A stretch of 34,806 nucleotides of DNA from Clostridia bacterium (GCA_017456145.1 JAFTJZ010000033.1:1-34806); one strand, 5' to 3'; positions 23,649 through 31,942 are shown, counted from the first letter of the stretch. The notes: generated from the letters alone by a model not told the origin. Numbers and translations: made by a program.

Positions 23649-23861
23649 ATGAAAATCAGCTACAAAAAACTCTGGGTAATGCTTATCCAAAGAGACATCA
23701 CTAAGGTAACGTTAAGAAAAGAATTAGGCATATCGACAAGTACAATGAGCAAGCTCAATAAAGGTGAAGAAGTTGCCCTATCTGTACTTCTGCGTATTTG
23801 CGATTATCTTGATTGCGATATCGGAGATATTTGCGAAGCAGTTCGGGGTGATACCAAATAA
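23649..23861 (+). CDS. Small Cro/CI-type HTH regulator of the island (70 aa)
   Basis: This is a single HTH_26-type domain: ITKVTLRKELGISTSTMSK with the following helix, then a typical ending (LRICDYLDCDIGDICEAV). It has AGAGGTG as a ribosome binding site. It stands first in the transcript that continues with the 902-residue protein and the HATPase-nuclease. A small repressor at the head of a defence-type operon often limits toxic expression until infection; that role here is inferred from position. Confidence 0.85.
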   Translation: MKISYKKLWVMLIQRDITKVTLRKELGISTSTMSKLNKGEEVALSVLLRICDYLDCDIGDICEAVRGDTK

Positions 23862-23900
23862 CGGTGAGCTAATGATTTCAAACGTGAAAGGATTAACTTT

Positions 23901-26609
23901 ATGATAAACACATTACAGGAAATTCAAGACAGATTTGACAAAATAAAAGATCATAAACCCAAGGCGACAAAAAAGTTAAGCGAATTGGGCGATATTCTTG
24001 CGTCCGCATACAATATTTCCCCTGAAGTTGCGGATGAAATGTGGCAATACATTATTGACCTTAATGTTTCTGAGGATATTACAAATTCGGATTTTTATAT
24101 TGCTCAGGTATTCAACAAACTAATTTCGCATTTGTCTGTATCCAGTTTAACTGACTTTGTTTCCATGAATCCCGAAAGAGTATATAATCTGATAGTATAC
24201 GGATATAATGGGGCAAAAACTTGGAATGCAAGACTTTGGGAGTGCTTAGAAATTCTTATTCCCGGATATATCGAAATGAATCGGATTGATGAGGCTGCCC
24301 TATGTATTAACTGGTTTTATGAAAGATTCGGCGGGATATGGTCTGATAGAAAAGAAATATATAGAGTAGCTCGTAGAGTGACGAATACCTGTGTTAAATA
24401 TTATATAAACAATGACAACTACGTAGATGAAGCAGAAAGTTTATTAAAAATAATTGGTCAGACTGAAAATTCGGAAGTTAATGCTATTGTAGAAATCACA
24501 AAAATTATCTCATCCTCAGATGTATGTGAAGACTATGATATGTTGTTCTATCTTACAAGAAAATGTAAAGAGCCGGTTGAGTTTTTTGACTTGCTTTGGG
24601 AATCTCGTAAGCATTTTACTATAGATGAACTTAGGGCAAAATGGATTGAGTATGTGTCCGAATGCGATGATCAAGATATAAGACCTTGGAACTACATACA
24701 CGATAACGAAAAACTGAAATTCTATGTTGATTTGGAAAAAGATGAAGATGAATTATTGGATTATTATTTCAACAGAGCAAAGTTATACGATGTTGAAAGA
24801 GGTATCGTATATTCTTGGGTCGAAAATGGAGACTGGGAGAGATTCATCAAATATATTTCACAAAGCATTATTTCAACGCGCGAATCATCAATTGACTTAA
24901 CATTAAAGAACTTATTAGCGAATCTTAAAAGTGCTTGTTATTCTGCCAATAATAGACATGTTGCCAACGAATACCGATACGGTGATATTACAATCGATAA
25001 AAATAAAATAGAATCCTTTTCAATGTCCTTGGTGAAAATATCTGCTATAACGCTTGGTTGTGAATGCCATAATGATTATCACACCTTGATAAAAGAGTTT
25101 GTTATAAAAATTAACAAAAATGCTTTTAAGGAGATAGGCTATCCCGAAGAAACTGAACAGAAAAGCAATAAAAGTTCTCAAGACCCGGAAAAACAGTTAA
25201 AAAACTATGTTAATAATTTTCTTGCAAGTGGAGAAACGTTACACAAAAAGTGTGATATGCACGATAATATCATTGAACAATTACAACTTCATGATTATTC
25301 TCCCAAAGCTACAAACAAAGCGTATAGGTTGGCACATGATAATGTAGTTGCAGAATTCTATTTTTCGTATGCAATAGGAGAAAATGAAATTAGAAAAACA
25401 TTAATATCTTCGTGTGTTAAGAAAAACGACTTGGAACATGCCTTGAAATTAGTAGATATGATGATATCTACTAAGGATAAGACTAATTATAGAGGGACTG
25501 CGGGATGGGGGCATCAAAATGCACTCACAATAATTCATTTGATTCGGGAATACGATTATTCTTTAAAGGGAAGCAATCGAGCATCCGAAATCAATGATGA
25601 AAAAAGACAACTGATTAAACAACTTGTAGGACGAATTACTCCATATTTGCCTGAAAAATCGCAACAAAAAGTCAAGGATGAAATATATAGAATAACACCC
25701 ATAGAAGATTCGTTTGATGCATACGTTGCGAATTTGTTAGAAAATGTCGATATTTACACTGGAGAAATCAGTTCTAAAAAAAGTGTAAACGTTAATACAT
25801 TATCGAATCAACTTGAAAAAAATTTTTCTAAATTCGCGTCAAAGGATAGGTATGATATCATATATCATATTATGATGAAACTCGCAAAAAATGAAAAAGA
25901 AAATAATTCAATAAAATATCCTATGTGGATGTGGCGGTTAATTAGGGGTGTTAGCGAAAAAGATTTAATGAAGTTGTTTAAGAGTTATCCCGAAATGTTT
26001 ATTGCATGGGTTGAGCACCCATCAGTAAAAGATTCTGATATACGAGAGATAGCAGAGATCTTTGGAGGCTCTTGTAGTAAGGACGATTTCTTTGCATTCA
26101 GAAATTTGGTTCTTAATCACAAAGGGTTCATAGATGGCGTTGATAATTGTTTTAAGCGAACATCTAAAAATACTGAAACACAGGTTCTTTTTGACGGAAC
26201 AAATGCACTTATAGAATTGGATTATCTTGAAGTATATGGTTATTGTCCAAGAGCCAGTTTTAATCCAATCTGCAATGTTGTTTTTCACTTTCTGACTATG
26301 CAGAAATCCAAAAAACTAAATTCAGTGAGAGTCGTATCTTGTAAGGTTAACGGCTTGGATGTGAATAGTATGGGATTTGTCTGTGGTTTTGATGACGGTG
26401 GTCCATCAGTTGGTTATGAACTTTATGAGAGGAAAAGCAAAGATGAATTGACTATTTACGGTGATTTCTTTGATAATAAGCAGATAACTCATATAAGCAA
26501 AATTGAATTAGCTTTGGTTTTAATGGATGAAAACAAAAAAGTACTCGATGCTCCGCCTACAATTATCATTGAATATGATATTTATGCAGGGGATTACAAA
26601 GTAGTTTGA
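23901..26609 (+). CDS. Large helical protein of unknown function, partner of the HATPase-nuclease (902 aa)
   Basis: No known domain is recognised. Residues 1 to about 770 are dominated by amphipathic helices (for example EVADEMWQYIIDLNVSED, LKSACYSANNRHVANEY) with an alpha-solenoid look. The last about 120 residues turn to beta-strand patterns (VRVVSCKVNGLDV, GPSVGYELYERK, TIIIEYDIYAGDYKVV), suggesting a C-terminal beta-sandwich. There is no signal peptide, membrane segment, Walker motif or clear nuclease motif. The start ATG follows GAAAGGA. It lies 39 bases after the HTH gene and 47 bases before the ATPase-nuclease gene. It has very low GC content compared with the backbone. It may sense or scaffold in a two-component defence system; this is inference. 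Confidence 0.7.
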   Translation: MINTLQEIQDRFDKIKDHKPKATKKLSELGDILASAYNISPEVADEMWQYIIDLNVSEDITNSDFYIAQVFNKLISHLSVSSLTDFVSMNPERVYNLIVYGYNGAKTWNARLWECLEILIPGYIEMNRIDEAALCINWFYERFGGIWSDRKEIYRVARRVTNTCVKYYINNDNYVDEAESLLKIIGQTENSEVNAIVEITKIISSSDVCEDYDMLFYLTRKCKEPVEFFDLLWESRKHFTIDELRAKWIEYVSECDDQDIRPWNYIHDNEKLKFYVDLEKDEDELLDYYFNRAKLYDVERGIVYSWVENGDWERFIKYISQSIISTRESSIDLTLKNLLANLKSACYSANNRHVANEYRYGDITIDKNKIESFSMSLVKISAITLGCECHNDYHTLIKEFVIKINKNAFKEIGYPEETEQKSNKSSQDPEKQLKNYVNNFLASGETLHKKCDMHDNIIEQLQLHDYSPKATNKAYRLAHDNVVAEFYFSYAIGENEIRKTLISSCVKKNDLEHALKLVDMMISTKDKTNYRGTAGWGHQNALTIIHLIREYDYSLKGSNRASEINDEKRQLIKQLVGRITPYLPEKSQQKVKDEIYRITPIEDSFDAYVANLLENVDIYTGEISSKKSVNVNTLSNQLEKNFSKFASKDRYDIIYHIMMKLAKNEKENNSIKYPMWMWRLIRGVSEKDLMKLFKSYPEMFIAWVEHPSVKDSDIREIAEIFGGSCSKDDFFAFRNLVLNHKGFIDGVDNCFKRTSKNTETQVLFDGTNALIELDYLEVYGYCPRASFNPICNVVFHFLTMQKSKKLNSVRVVSCKVNGLDVNSMGFVCGFDDGGPSVGYELYERKSKDELTIYGDFFDNKQITHISKIELALVLMDENKKVLDAPPTIIIEYDIYAGDYKVV

Positions 26610-26656
26610 TGTATTGCTTGAAGGCAATCTAGATATTACGAAAGGTAGGATATAAA

Positions 26657-29077
26657 TTGAATAATACAATTTTAAGCATATCAAATTCGTTTATGCAAGA
26701 AGCATTTTCTTCGCCCAGAATGTTGGAAGATCTTGCAGCGATGGAAAAATACATGTCAGAAAGTTATGACGGAAGAACTTTTGTTGAACTCTTGCAAAAT
26801 GCTGATGATGCTCAGTCCAATAGAGTAAAGGTTTTTCTTGTTGGTGATACTTTAGTTGTAGCTAATGACGGTAGACCGTTTAACGAGAATGATATAATGG
26901 CGATTTGTCGTTCCGGTGCCAGCAGTAAGCAAAGAGGTAACAATATCGGTTATCGTGGCGTTGGATTTAAAAGTGCAACAACAATCTCTACAGAGATCAT
27001 CATTCATTCGGCAGATGTGTATTTTACATTTTCAAAGTCCATATGCGCAAAAAGATTAAATAAGAGCGATACCCAAGTACCGACTGTACGAATTCCATTT
27101 TTGATTGATAAAAATGAACTTGGCGAAGATGTCAATTTATCTATTGAGAATTGCAAAAAAGAAGGATTTACTACCTTTTTCGTGTTCAATAGAGCAAAAG
27201 TAGCAAAGTTTTTAAATGAACTAAATGGTTTTGATTCGGGATGGTTATTGTTCTTGAGAAATATCGGTGAGGTTGAAATTTCTTGCGGTACATTCAAAAA
27301 GACATGCTCCATAAATAGAAAAAACATATCCGATACAGATGTGTTGTTGAGTGTAGTCGGAAGCAAAGACCAGTGGTATCTTGTTTCCCAAGATGGAGTT
27401 TCAATTGCATTTAAGTACGATACCGTTAAAGGCATTATTCCCTGTGGAGCAGACGAAGCAGTGTTCCATTGTTTCTTACCGACAATTGACAAGACAGGAT
27501 TTCCATTCAAAGCCAATGCCGATTTTTCTACCGATCCGTCACGAAAGCATATTATCCAAGATGAAAGTACAAATAGTGCTATTCTTAGTATCCAAAAACT
27601 CTACGCAGATGTTGTTAAACGAATAACGGCAAATGATGAAGAAAAGATGTATGCAGTTTTATCGTTGTTAAATACACATACAACGCTTAACTCATTGGTT
27701 ACACGGTTTGAAAATGGAGTGTTGGATGAATTGCGATCATCTTCATGGACACCCTTAAATAATAACCAGTTTGTTAAGCCCAATAATGCAAAAATATTCC
27801 CAAAGTGGTTAGATGCAGAAGAAAGAAGTGTAATTTGTAAAAACACAAAATCTTTTTCATCACACCTAATTCTGCCAACGTTGTTTGAAAAAACAGATCG
27901 TTTGGAAGTATTGTTTGGAAAACTTGGAACATCAGAACTGACACCTCGAGAATTATCTGAAATCCTTACAAATATTGATAATGCTCAAAACATGCCGATA
28001 TCACTTTTAGGAAAGATATTTGTCTATTGTTATAGAGCAATGGGTGTAGATGAACGTGCGGTTAGAAAATTCTTCGTTCCATTAACTAATGGTTATTTAA
28101 CCATAGCAGACACGACCGCTGATACCGAATTACATAAAGATTTTATATCTGTTTTGAAATCTCTCTTAAATGCTAAGGAAGCAGAAAATTTAGCAATAAC
28201 ATATGAGGTGTTTTCAAAACTTCAGAAGAAAAAGGAGATTCCTGTTAAGAAAGCGACGTCTGATATATTACCCAAAGGCGCATCTGCTACTCAAATGGCA
28301 ATCAATAAATGGAAAACTCCTATTCAAAACTGCATTACAGTTGAAACGCTTAATGGTAATACCGCGAAAGATGTTAGCAAAAAAAGTGAGGGATATACTA
28401 TTATCAGTACCACCCCTTCAGGAGATATTTCGTATATTGCTGTAAAACAAGTAGGTGTATTGGGTGACTCTTTTAAATTGACCGAAAGTGAATATAGTGC
28501 CGCACAAAAATACGGACAAGCGTATAAGGTATACTTGTTTACGACCGATACGAGCAATATCAAGTATGATATAATTACAAACCCGATAGATACTGTTAGT
28601 ATGAAAAAAGTAGTAAGAGAGTGGGAGTGGATTTGTAATTGTCATTCAGAACTTGGAGATTCTCAAGACATCGTTGAAAGTGTTGTCGATACATTTGAGA
28701 ATCCTAATATAGACACAGTAGATTTCGATGTTATGGATGGTGAGGAATTTGAGAGATTCTGCGCACGACTTTTGATGAACAGTGGCTACGAAGATGTTTC
28801 ATTAACCAAGGGATCGGGCGACCAAGGAATTGATATTATTGCTTATCGCGATGGTATAAAATATGGAATTCAATGCAAGTGCTATTCATCGGATATTGGC
28901 AATGCGGCTGTTCAAGAAGTTTTTGCCGGAAAGACTTTCTATAAATGCAACATCGGTATTGTTTTGACAAATCGGCATTTCTCGCCTTCTGCAATACAGC
29001 TCGCAGAAACAAATGGCATCATTCTTTGGGGACGTGAAACGTTATTAAAACTTATTAAAACATCCAAATCAAATTAA
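26657..29077 (+). CDS. Sacsin/Hsp90-like ATPase fused to an Mrr-type restriction nuclease (806 aa)
   Basis: The N-terminus is a GHKL ATPase of the sacsin-like type. It has ELLQNADDA (Glu44, Asn48), the ATP-binding DGRPF (71-75) and the lid GYRGVGFKS (98-106). About 550 residues without a recognised fold follow. The C-terminus (about 693-800) is a PD-(D/E)xK nuclease of the Mrr_cat type, with the EEFERF helix, GSGDQGID (719-726, Asp726) and QCKC (Gln739, Lys741). The family cuts DNA, often modified or foreign DNA. The start codon is TTG at 26657 after GGTAGGA; an ATG twelve codons later has no site. It is probably an effector in phage defence together with the 902-residue protein. Confidence 0.85.
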   Translation: MNNTILSISNSFMQEAFSSPRMLEDLAAMEKYMSESYDGRTFVELLQNADDAQSNRVKVFLVGDTLVVANDGRPFNENDIMAICRSGASSKQRGNNIGYRGVGFKSATTISTEIIIHSADVYFTFSKSICAKRLNKSDTQVPTVRIPFLIDKNELGEDVNLSIENCKKEGFTTFFVFNRAKVAKFLNELNGFDSGWLLFLRNIGEVEISCGTFKKTCSINRKNISDTDVLLSVVGSKDQWYLVSQDGVSIAFKYDTVKGIIPCGADEAVFHCFLPTIDKTGFPFKANADFSTDPSRKHIIQDESTNSAILSIQKLYADVVKRITANDEEKMYAVLSLLNTHTTLNSLVTRFENGVLDELRSSSWTPLNNNQFVKPNNAKIFPKWLDAEERSVICKNTKSFSSHLILPTLFEKTDRLEVLFGKLGTSELTPRELSEILTNIDNAQNMPISLLGKIFVYCYRAMGVDERAVRKFFVPLTNGYLTIADTTADTELHKDFISVLKSLLNAKEAENLAITYEVFSKLQKKKEIPVKKATSDILPKGASATQMAINKWKTPIQNCITVETLNGNTAKDVSKKSEGYTIISTTPSGDISYIAVKQVGVLGDSFKLTESEYSAAQKYGQAYKVYLFTTDTSNIKYDIITNPIDTVSMKKVVREWEWICNCHSELGDSQDIVESVVDTFENPNIDTVDFDVMDGEEFERFCARLLMNSGYEDVSLTKGSGDQGIDIIAYRDGIKYGIQCKCYSSDIGNAAVQEVFAGKTFYKCNIGIVLTNRHFSPSAIQLAETNGIILWGRETLLKLIKTSKSN

Positions 29078-29097
29078 CACGAATTGGGGATAAAGTT

Positions 29098-29241
29098 ATG
29101 CCAGACTTAAATGATTTTCATGCTTTCAAGAGCACAAGTTCCAGGGGCAATAGTAGCAACGGCGGATGCTTGGGCGGTGGTTTCACTTGGATTGTTATAA
29201 TCATAGTTGTTCTGTGGCTAATAGGAAAAATCTTTGGCTGA
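29098..29241 (+). CDS. Short membrane peptide (47 aa)
   Basis: ATG at 29098 follows GGGGAT and ends with TGA at 29239. It reads MPDLNDFHAFKSTSSR, then a Gly/Ser/Asn-rich stretch, then one membrane helix WIVIIIVVLWLIGKIFG. The design (soluble head, Gly linker, C-terminal helix) recurs in small clostridial proteins of unknown function. It starts 20 bases after the nuclease gene and is likely translated from the same transcript. It could be a membrane-acting effector or an anchor for the upstream proteins; neither is shown. Confidence 0.6.
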   Translation: MPDLNDFHAFKSTSSRGNSSNGGCLGGGFTWIVIIIVVLWLIGKIFG

Positions 29242-29248
29242 GCATAGT

Positions 29249-29414
29249 TGCTAAAAGTTAGCATGGGATGTAGCAAGCAATGCTCGACGATAGCCATTTT
29301 GCTTATCTCTCTCAAGTGATCGCATCATGCGCAGAGAGAAAATTACAAAAGCGTCGAGCGCTTGCTAACTCATAGTTGGAGTCAGCAAGCTGGGCATGGC
29401 GGTACCCACCATGC
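29249..29414 (+). ncRNA. Structured intergenic region with alternative pairings, before the AAA-TOPRIM gene
   Basis: Between 29242 and 29520 there is no gene but dense inverted repeats. These are TGCTAA/TTAGCA (29249-29263), AGCAAGC plus GCTCGACG (29272-29289) with CGTCGAGC plus GCTTGCT (29352-29366), an inner TCTCTC/GAGAGA, and GCATGG/CCATGC (29394-29414). GCTTGCT at 29360-29366 can pair instead with AGCAAGC at 29384-29390. The two folds exclude each other, as in attenuators. Whether it is an RNA leader, an independent RNA or a mobile border is unknown. Confidence 0.4.
29384..29409 (-). repeat. Conserved non-coding unit, inverted copy left of the AAA-TOPRIM gene
   Basis: Read on the minus strand this 26-base unit begins GTGGGTACC and ends GCTTGCT. 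It matches 31320-31345 at 21 of 26 positions and 31262-31285 more weakly. The copies flank the gene at 29521 in opposite orientation. Confidence 0.6.
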
Positions 29415-29520
29415 GAAATGACTTGTTGAGGAAACATCCCCAATCCCCTTTAACAGAGAATACTTCTCTGGCTATGCACACGATGGTGTGCTGATAAGTA
29501 CAAAATTCCAGGAGGTAATT

Positions 29521-31146
29521 ATGTGTACTGAAAATGAAACTGCAGAGATGGCTATGGGACAAACGCCACAAGTCTTTATGCAGAACATTGCATTTAATGA
29601 TGGTACGGTTCTGCCTCTCACACCTAATAGCATCGTGGTCTTCACTGGTGCGAATAATAGCGGAAAGAGCCAAATATTAAGAGACGCAGAAAACTGTCTT
29701 AACAAATCCAATGAGAGTTTACAAATTGTATTAAAGAATTCTCTATATGATTTTCGTGGGAACATTTGTGATGAAGCTTTTTTAAAAGGTCATTTCATTA
29801 TAAACCAACAAGGACATTTCGAGTTAGTTGGTTCGGGTAATTCTTTTGACAAAAATGCTCTGAGCAACTGGTGGAGAGAGCGAACTTTATACAGTGATTT
29901 GCATTTATTATTTGTAAAACGTCTTAGTACAGAAATACGATTAACTGTATCCAATGCCTTGCAACGCGAAATTCAACCCGAAAGTCATCCGATTTACAAA
30001 CTGTATAAGAGCGAACAACTTGCTCAAGAAATCTCTGATTATTTTCATCAAGCCTTTGGTGTGGATTTGATTGTTAACCGTAACGAAATGCGAACTATTC
30101 CGTTACATGTGGGACAAGCGCCAGACAAAGAAGCTTATACAATCAAGTCACAAGATGAGTATTATGATCTGGTTTCCGCATTACCAAAATTACAGGACCA
30201 AGGCGATGGCATGCGGAGTTTTGCGAGTATACTTCTCGACACTTTTACATCAGAGCATTCCATCACATTGATTGATGAACCAGAAGCCTTTTTGCATCCA
30301 CCGCAGGCGAGAGTACTTGGAAAAATGCTTGCTAAAAACAATCCTAATAATCGACAGTTATTTATCTCTACTCATAGCGAAGATTTCTTACAAGGATTAC
30401 TTGATGCGGATAATGAAAATGTTACTGTTATCAGAATTAATCGAGTAGACAACATTAACAAAATGAGCATCTTGGCGAATTCCGAAATCAAAAAGCTATG
30501 GAGCACCCCTCTGCTTCGCTACTCCAATATACTCAGTGGTCTGTTCCATGAGAAGGTCGTTGTTTGTGAAAGTGACTATGATTGTTTGTTTTATCAAGCT
30601 GTAATGAACGCCGTGTATGAAAGTAAAGGTGAAATTGCACCTGATATACTCTTTACTCATTGTGGAGGTAAATCCCGAGCTAAAGATGTTGTTAATGCTT
30701 TGAGAGCGGTGAATGTTCCTGTAGTTGCAATCTGTGATTTTGACTTGTTAAATGCAAGCCAAAACTTCAATCCCCTAATTACTGCATTTGGTGAAAAGTG
30801 GAGTAATATATTATCAAATGGGATGCAAACCATCTACAATAATATGAATGCTAAAAACAGTAATGGAATTAATGCATGGGAACAGATTAAGAAGATCGGC
30901 AAGGCTGGATTTACCGGAGATGCCCCCGCTGCCTATGAAACAGTAGAATCCATGTGTAAAAAAGTTGGATTGTTTATAGTGCCTGTAGGAGAAATGGAAG
31001 GCTTTGATAAAACCATAAACAAAGAAAAGAAAGACTGGGTATATCATGTGTTGGCAACTTATGATTTGGTAGCAGAACCCAAACTGACTGAGGCTCGGAC
31101 ATTCGTACAAGCTGTTGTTGATTTTAAGATTCCCGAAGGTATCTAA
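29521..31146 (+). CDS. OLD/PARIS-like AAA ATPase-TOPRIM nuclease (541 aa)
   Basis: An ABC-type ATPase domain has Walker A GANNSGKS (43-50), Walker B LIDEPEAFLHP (Asp252, Glu253) and the switch THSEDF (284-289). A TOPRIM domain follows, with VVCESDYD (Glu350, Asp352), THCGGKSR and ICDFDLL (Asp406, Asp408). This is the plan of OLD-family nucleases and of fused AriA-AriB proteins of PARIS, both anti-phage ATPase-nucleases. The start at 29521 follows AGGAGGT. No UvrD-like helicase (Gabija) or reverse transcriptase (retron) is adjacent, so it seems to work alone or with the small neighbours. A terminator follows at 31397. Confidence 0.85.
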   Translation: MCTENETAEMAMGQTPQVFMQNIAFNDGTVLPLTPNSIVVFTGANNSGKSQILRDAENCLNKSNESLQIVLKNSLYDFRGNICDEAFLKGHFIINQQGHFELVGSGNSFDKNALSNWWRERTLYSDLHLLFVKRLSTEIRLTVSNALQREIQPESHPIYKLYKSEQLAQEISDYFHQAFGVDLIVNRNEMRTIPLHVGQAPDKEAYTIKSQDEYYDLVSALPKLQDQGDGMRSFASILLDTFTSEHSITLIDEPEAFLHPPQARVLGKMLAKNNPNNRQLFISTHSEDFLQGLLDADNENVTVIRINRVDNINKMSILANSEIKKLWSTPLLRYSNILSGLFHEKVVVCESDYDCLFYQAVMNAVYESKGEIAPDILFTHCGGKSRAKDVVNALRAVNVPVVAICDFDLLNASQNFNPLITAFGEKWSNILSNGMQTIYNNMNAKNSNGINAWEQIKKIGKAGFTGDAPAAYETVESMCKKVGLFIVPVGEMEGFDKTINKEKKDWVYHVLATYDLVAEPKLTEARTFVQAVVDFKIPEGI

Positions 31147-31261
31147 TAACAAAGATGTTTGTGTGATGTATTTTAGCTTCAAAGAAGCGTAGCCAATTTC
31201 TCTGAAATTGTTAAAGGGTTCGGGATGTTGCCCGACAAGGAAATCGCAGATTTCGCATTGA

Positions 31262-31353
31262 GGGTACCTCGGTGCATTGCTTGCCAAGTATGATTCATCA
31301 TCTTGAGCAAAAATGCGACGTGGGTCCCTTCATGCCCTGCTTGCCAAGTATGA
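31262..31353 (+). repeat. Two tandem copies of the conserved non-coding unit right of the AAA-TOPRIM gene
   Basis: The exact 15-base word GCTTGCCAAGTATGA occurs at 31279-31293 and 31339-31353, 60 bases apart. Each is preceded by a related block (GGGTACC at 31262, GGGTCCC at 31322). A related unit lies inverted at 29384-29409. The gap 31147-31474 has no convincing gene on either strand. Confidence 0.7.
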
Positions 31354-31396
31354 AATCGTCTGATAGATAAATTCGAGTAGTTCTCAAAATGAACAC

Positions 31397-31428
31397 AGGC
31401 AGGAAGGTCTTGATGCACTTTCCTGCCT
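31397..31428 (+). terminator. Intrinsic terminator after the AAA-TOPRIM gene region
   Basis: AGGCAGGAA (31397-31405) pairs with TTCCTGCCT (31420-31428), followed by TATTAT. Confidence 0.7.
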
Positions 31429-31474
31429 TATTATCGTATAACTTGTAACTTGCTTTTGTATTGGAGGTGGAAAT

Positions 31475-31942
31475 ATGAGTTTTAATATCAGCGAATTAAC
31501 AGAAGTAGAAAAAAGAGAAATTATGACATGGACAGGAAATAGCGCTGATAACGGAGAGGCTATCAATCAAAGTCTAAGAACGGGGCATGAACTAACCAAA
31601 GATCAATTTGTTAGATTTTCCATAGTTAAGCAAGCAATACAGAAATCGAAGACGACAGAGGAAATAACTCTATATCGAGTCTGGGGAAGAAATAATCCTC
31701 ATTCACCCTACAAAAGGAAGAAAGAAATAATTGATTACGGAATTATGGAAGCATCTCTTACGAATGATATTGTCAATGTATTTTCTCAGCGTAAGTTTTT
31801 TATGATAATTCGTGTGCCTAAAGGAACACGGTGTCTGCCGGTAATGTGGGTTAACGGTCGTGACTTTGAGCAGGGTGTGCTGTTTTTACCGAATACTCGT
31901 CTATTAGTCGAGAAAATACAGAGAAATCCATTTAAGCAATAA
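31475..31942 (+). CDS. ADP-ribosyltransferase-like protein with incomplete active site (155 aa)
   Basis: The C-terminal 95 residues follow the arginine-specific ADP-ribosyltransferase pattern. They show LYRVWGR (the R of R-S-E, near residue 69), a helix NDIVNVF, the strand MIIRVPKGTR, and FEQGVLFLPNTRLLV in place of the usual E-x-E-VLLP. The second Glu of the E-x-E pair appears to be Gly, and the S-T-S strand reads EASLT, so activity is doubtful or altered. The first 60 residues are a helical lead-in as in many toxin ARTs. The start follows GGAGGTGG. It stands alone between a terminator and the XRE promoter. Confidence 0.55.
   Translation: MSFNISELTEVEKREIMTWTGNSADNGEAINQSLRTGHELTKDQFVRFSIVKQAIQKSKTTEEITLYRVWGRNNPHSPYKRKKEIIDYGIMEASLTNDIVNVFSQRKFFMIIRVPKGTRCLPVMWVNGRDFEQGVLFLPNTRLLVEKIQRNPFKQ

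Noticed and set aside
29365-29673. Minus-strand open frame over the structured region before the AAA-TOPRIM gene
   Set aside because: It overlaps the start of a well-supported gene and spans hairpins; no start signal. Its readable sequence more likely reflects the repeated non-coding unit.
29242-31146. Retron (structured RNA plus OLD-type effector)
   Set aside because: No reverse transcriptase is present in the window.
29521-31146. Gabija system
   Set aside because: The ATPase-TOPRIM protein could be GajA-like, but no UvrD-like helicase partner follows.
31262-31353. CRISPR array
   Set aside because: Only two copies of a 15-base core with diverged flanks, no equal spacers and no cas genes.
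31179-31418. Minus-strand open frame with repeated Thr-Trp-Gln-Ala words
   Set aside because: The repeated peptide simply reflects the 60-base tandem DNA unit; it runs through the terminator at 31397 and has no ribosome binding site.
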